From: Deltaproteobacteria bacterium
GTDB lineage: Bacteria; Bdellovibrionota; UBA1018
Direction of reading: 5' to 3'
Assembly (NCBI GenBank): GCA_016194835.1
Contig: JACQAU010000300.1
Coordinates: 1 to 7,412, forward strand
Length of the DNA: 7,412 bases
The notes under the pieces were generated by a model that worked only from the letters and a program-made list of their open reading frames with translations, ran no database searches and was not told the DNA's origin. This document shows, in pieces, positions 6,647 to 7,412 of this stretch (position 1 is the stretch's first letter; each line of letters starts with the position of its first letter). The position numbers were made by a program, and so were the translations under genes.

Positions 6647-7345
6647 TTAACTTCCTGTTTTTGTCTGTATAAAGCTTCTCTGAATAATATTCAAAAAATC
6701 TTGTGAAAAAGAATCTATATCAATTACAGATTTTTTGATTTGTCCTACAAAATAGTTATAAGCGATGACTGCTGGTACCGCTGCTCCAATGCCTGCAGCA
6801 GTAGTAATCAGAGCTTCTGATATTCCAGGTGCCACTATTGCCAAATTAGCTGATCCGGTGATGCCAATGTTTTGAAAAGAATTCATAATGCCCCAAACTG
6901 TGCCAAAAAGGCCTATAAAAGGAGTACTGCTAGCAACCGTACCCAAAGAGCCTATATATTTTTCAAGCGCGGAAGTTTCATGTATTGAGGCTCGCGCTAA
7001 AGCGCGATTTATGTTTTCAATATTTAATTTCAGGTCAGTTTTTGCTTCTAAAACAGTCAATTTTCTTAGCTCTTTAAAGCCTGATTGAAAAATTTGTGCT
7101 ATTGGGGAATTTTTTATGTTTTCAGATTTTTTAAAAATTTCTTCAATATTTTTATCACTCCAAAACAAAGTAAGAAATTTTTTATTTTCTTTTTTAGTAT
7201 GTTTAAAAGTGCGAATTTTCAAAAAAATTACGGTCCATGACCAAACCGAAGCCAAAAGTAAAATGAAAAGCACCAGTTTAGCCATTAATCCTGACTGAAG
7301 TATCAAATTAAATGCGTCTATTGATTTTAGTGTTGTTGATTGCAT
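6647..7345 (-). CDS. tolQ: TolQ, inner-membrane proton-channel subunit of the Tol system
   Basis: TolQ forms the pentameric stator that, with TolR, couples the proton motive force to TolA movement. From the ATG at 7345 it has 232 residues, against 230 in E. coli. It has the family's three helices: residues 20-42 (AKLVLFILLLASVWSW), then a long cytoplasmic region (about 43-125), then 130-155 with TPFIGLFGTVWGIM, and 170-200 with APGISEALITTAAGIGAAVP. These last two are the conserved signatures lining the proton path. A GTG at 7396 would extend the frame by 17 residues of basic, non-family sequence, so the ATG is preferred. It is the first complete gene of the tolQ - tolR/tolA - tolB operon. 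ExbB is the main alternative; the adjacent tolB argues for TolQ. Confidence 0.93.
   Translation of the reverse strand: MQSTTLKSIDAFNLILQSGLMAKLVLFILLLASVWSWTVIFLKIRTFKHTKKENKKFLTLFWSDKNIEEIFKKSENIKNSPIAQIFQSGFKELRKLTVLEAKTDLKLNIENINRALARASIHETSALEKYIGSLGTVASSTPFIGLFGTVWGIMNSFQNIGITGSANLAIVAPGISEALITTAAGIGAAVPAVIAYNYFVGQIKKSVIDIDSFSQDFLNIIQRSFIQTKTGS
6651..6656 (-). promoter_or_regulatory. Ribosome binding site of tolR-tolA, inside the end of tolQ
   Basis: AGGAAG on the minus strand, formed by the last codons of tolQ, stands 9 nt before the ATG at 6641. The tolQ stop codon lies between it and the start, suggesting coupled translation. Confidence 0.6.
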
Positions 7346-7352
7346 AAGAAGT

Positions 7353-7412
7353 TTACTGTCTTTTAAAAAACAACCTCCAGTCTTCTTTTTTACCACTTAA
7401 TAAAAGTACCAC
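7353..7412 (-). CDS. Possible 3' end of a gene upstream of tolQ (partial)
   Basis: A minus-strand frame is open from the window edge for 19 codons (ending KKEDWRLFFKRQ) and stops at 7355-7353, 7 nt before the preferred tolQ ATG, the same spacing as between the other operon genes. Upstream of tolQ one often finds ybgC, but the fragment is too short to identify. Another frame from the edge stops after four codons, so the choice is weak. Confidence 0.25.
   Translation of the reverse strand: MVLLLSGKKEDWRLFFKRQ

Overview
This is an AT-rich window from a Gram-negative bacterium: it holds inner-membrane and periplasmic Tol machinery, a probable outer-membrane barrel remnant and a lipid-linked-sugar type glycosyltransferase. 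The TolQ, TolR and TolB sequences are of general proteobacterial type. I cannot place the organism more finely; a low-GC alphaproteobacterium or a Bdellovibrionota-like lineage would both fit. No rRNA, tRNA or CRISPR array is visible.

Left edge (1-362): the last 56 codons of a DDE transposase and the right end of its insertion sequence. These abut a short reading frame (about 202-294) that ends like the last beta strand of an outer-membrane barrel, so the element probably cut or replaced an outer-membrane protein gene. About 120 bp without recognisable features follow.

Middle (363-4209): a TatD-family metal-dependent nuclease on the plus strand converges, with a 9-bp gap, on a minus-strand FadI-type 3-ketoacyl-CoA thiolase. 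The thiolase diverges, across 58 bp, from a multi-membrane-spanning ArnT/PMT-like glycosyltransferase. These are single genes that do not form an obvious pathway.

Right part (4199-7412, minus strand): a tight tol operon, tolQ - tolR/tolA - tolB, with gaps of 5 and 7 bp. Its notable feature is that the gene in the tolR position encodes one 358-residue protein. A complete TolR module (membrane helix with the proton-path Asp) runs without a stop into a Lys/Glu-rich linker and a TolA/TonB-type C-terminal domain. No separate tolA lies between tolQ and tolB, and the TolA part has no membrane helix of its own. If this is real and not a local deletion, proton-driven motor subunit and trans-periplasmic arm are one polypeptide in this organism. 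TolB ends tail-to-tail with the glycosyltransferase, overlapping it by 11 bp, so pal is not in its usual place after tolB.
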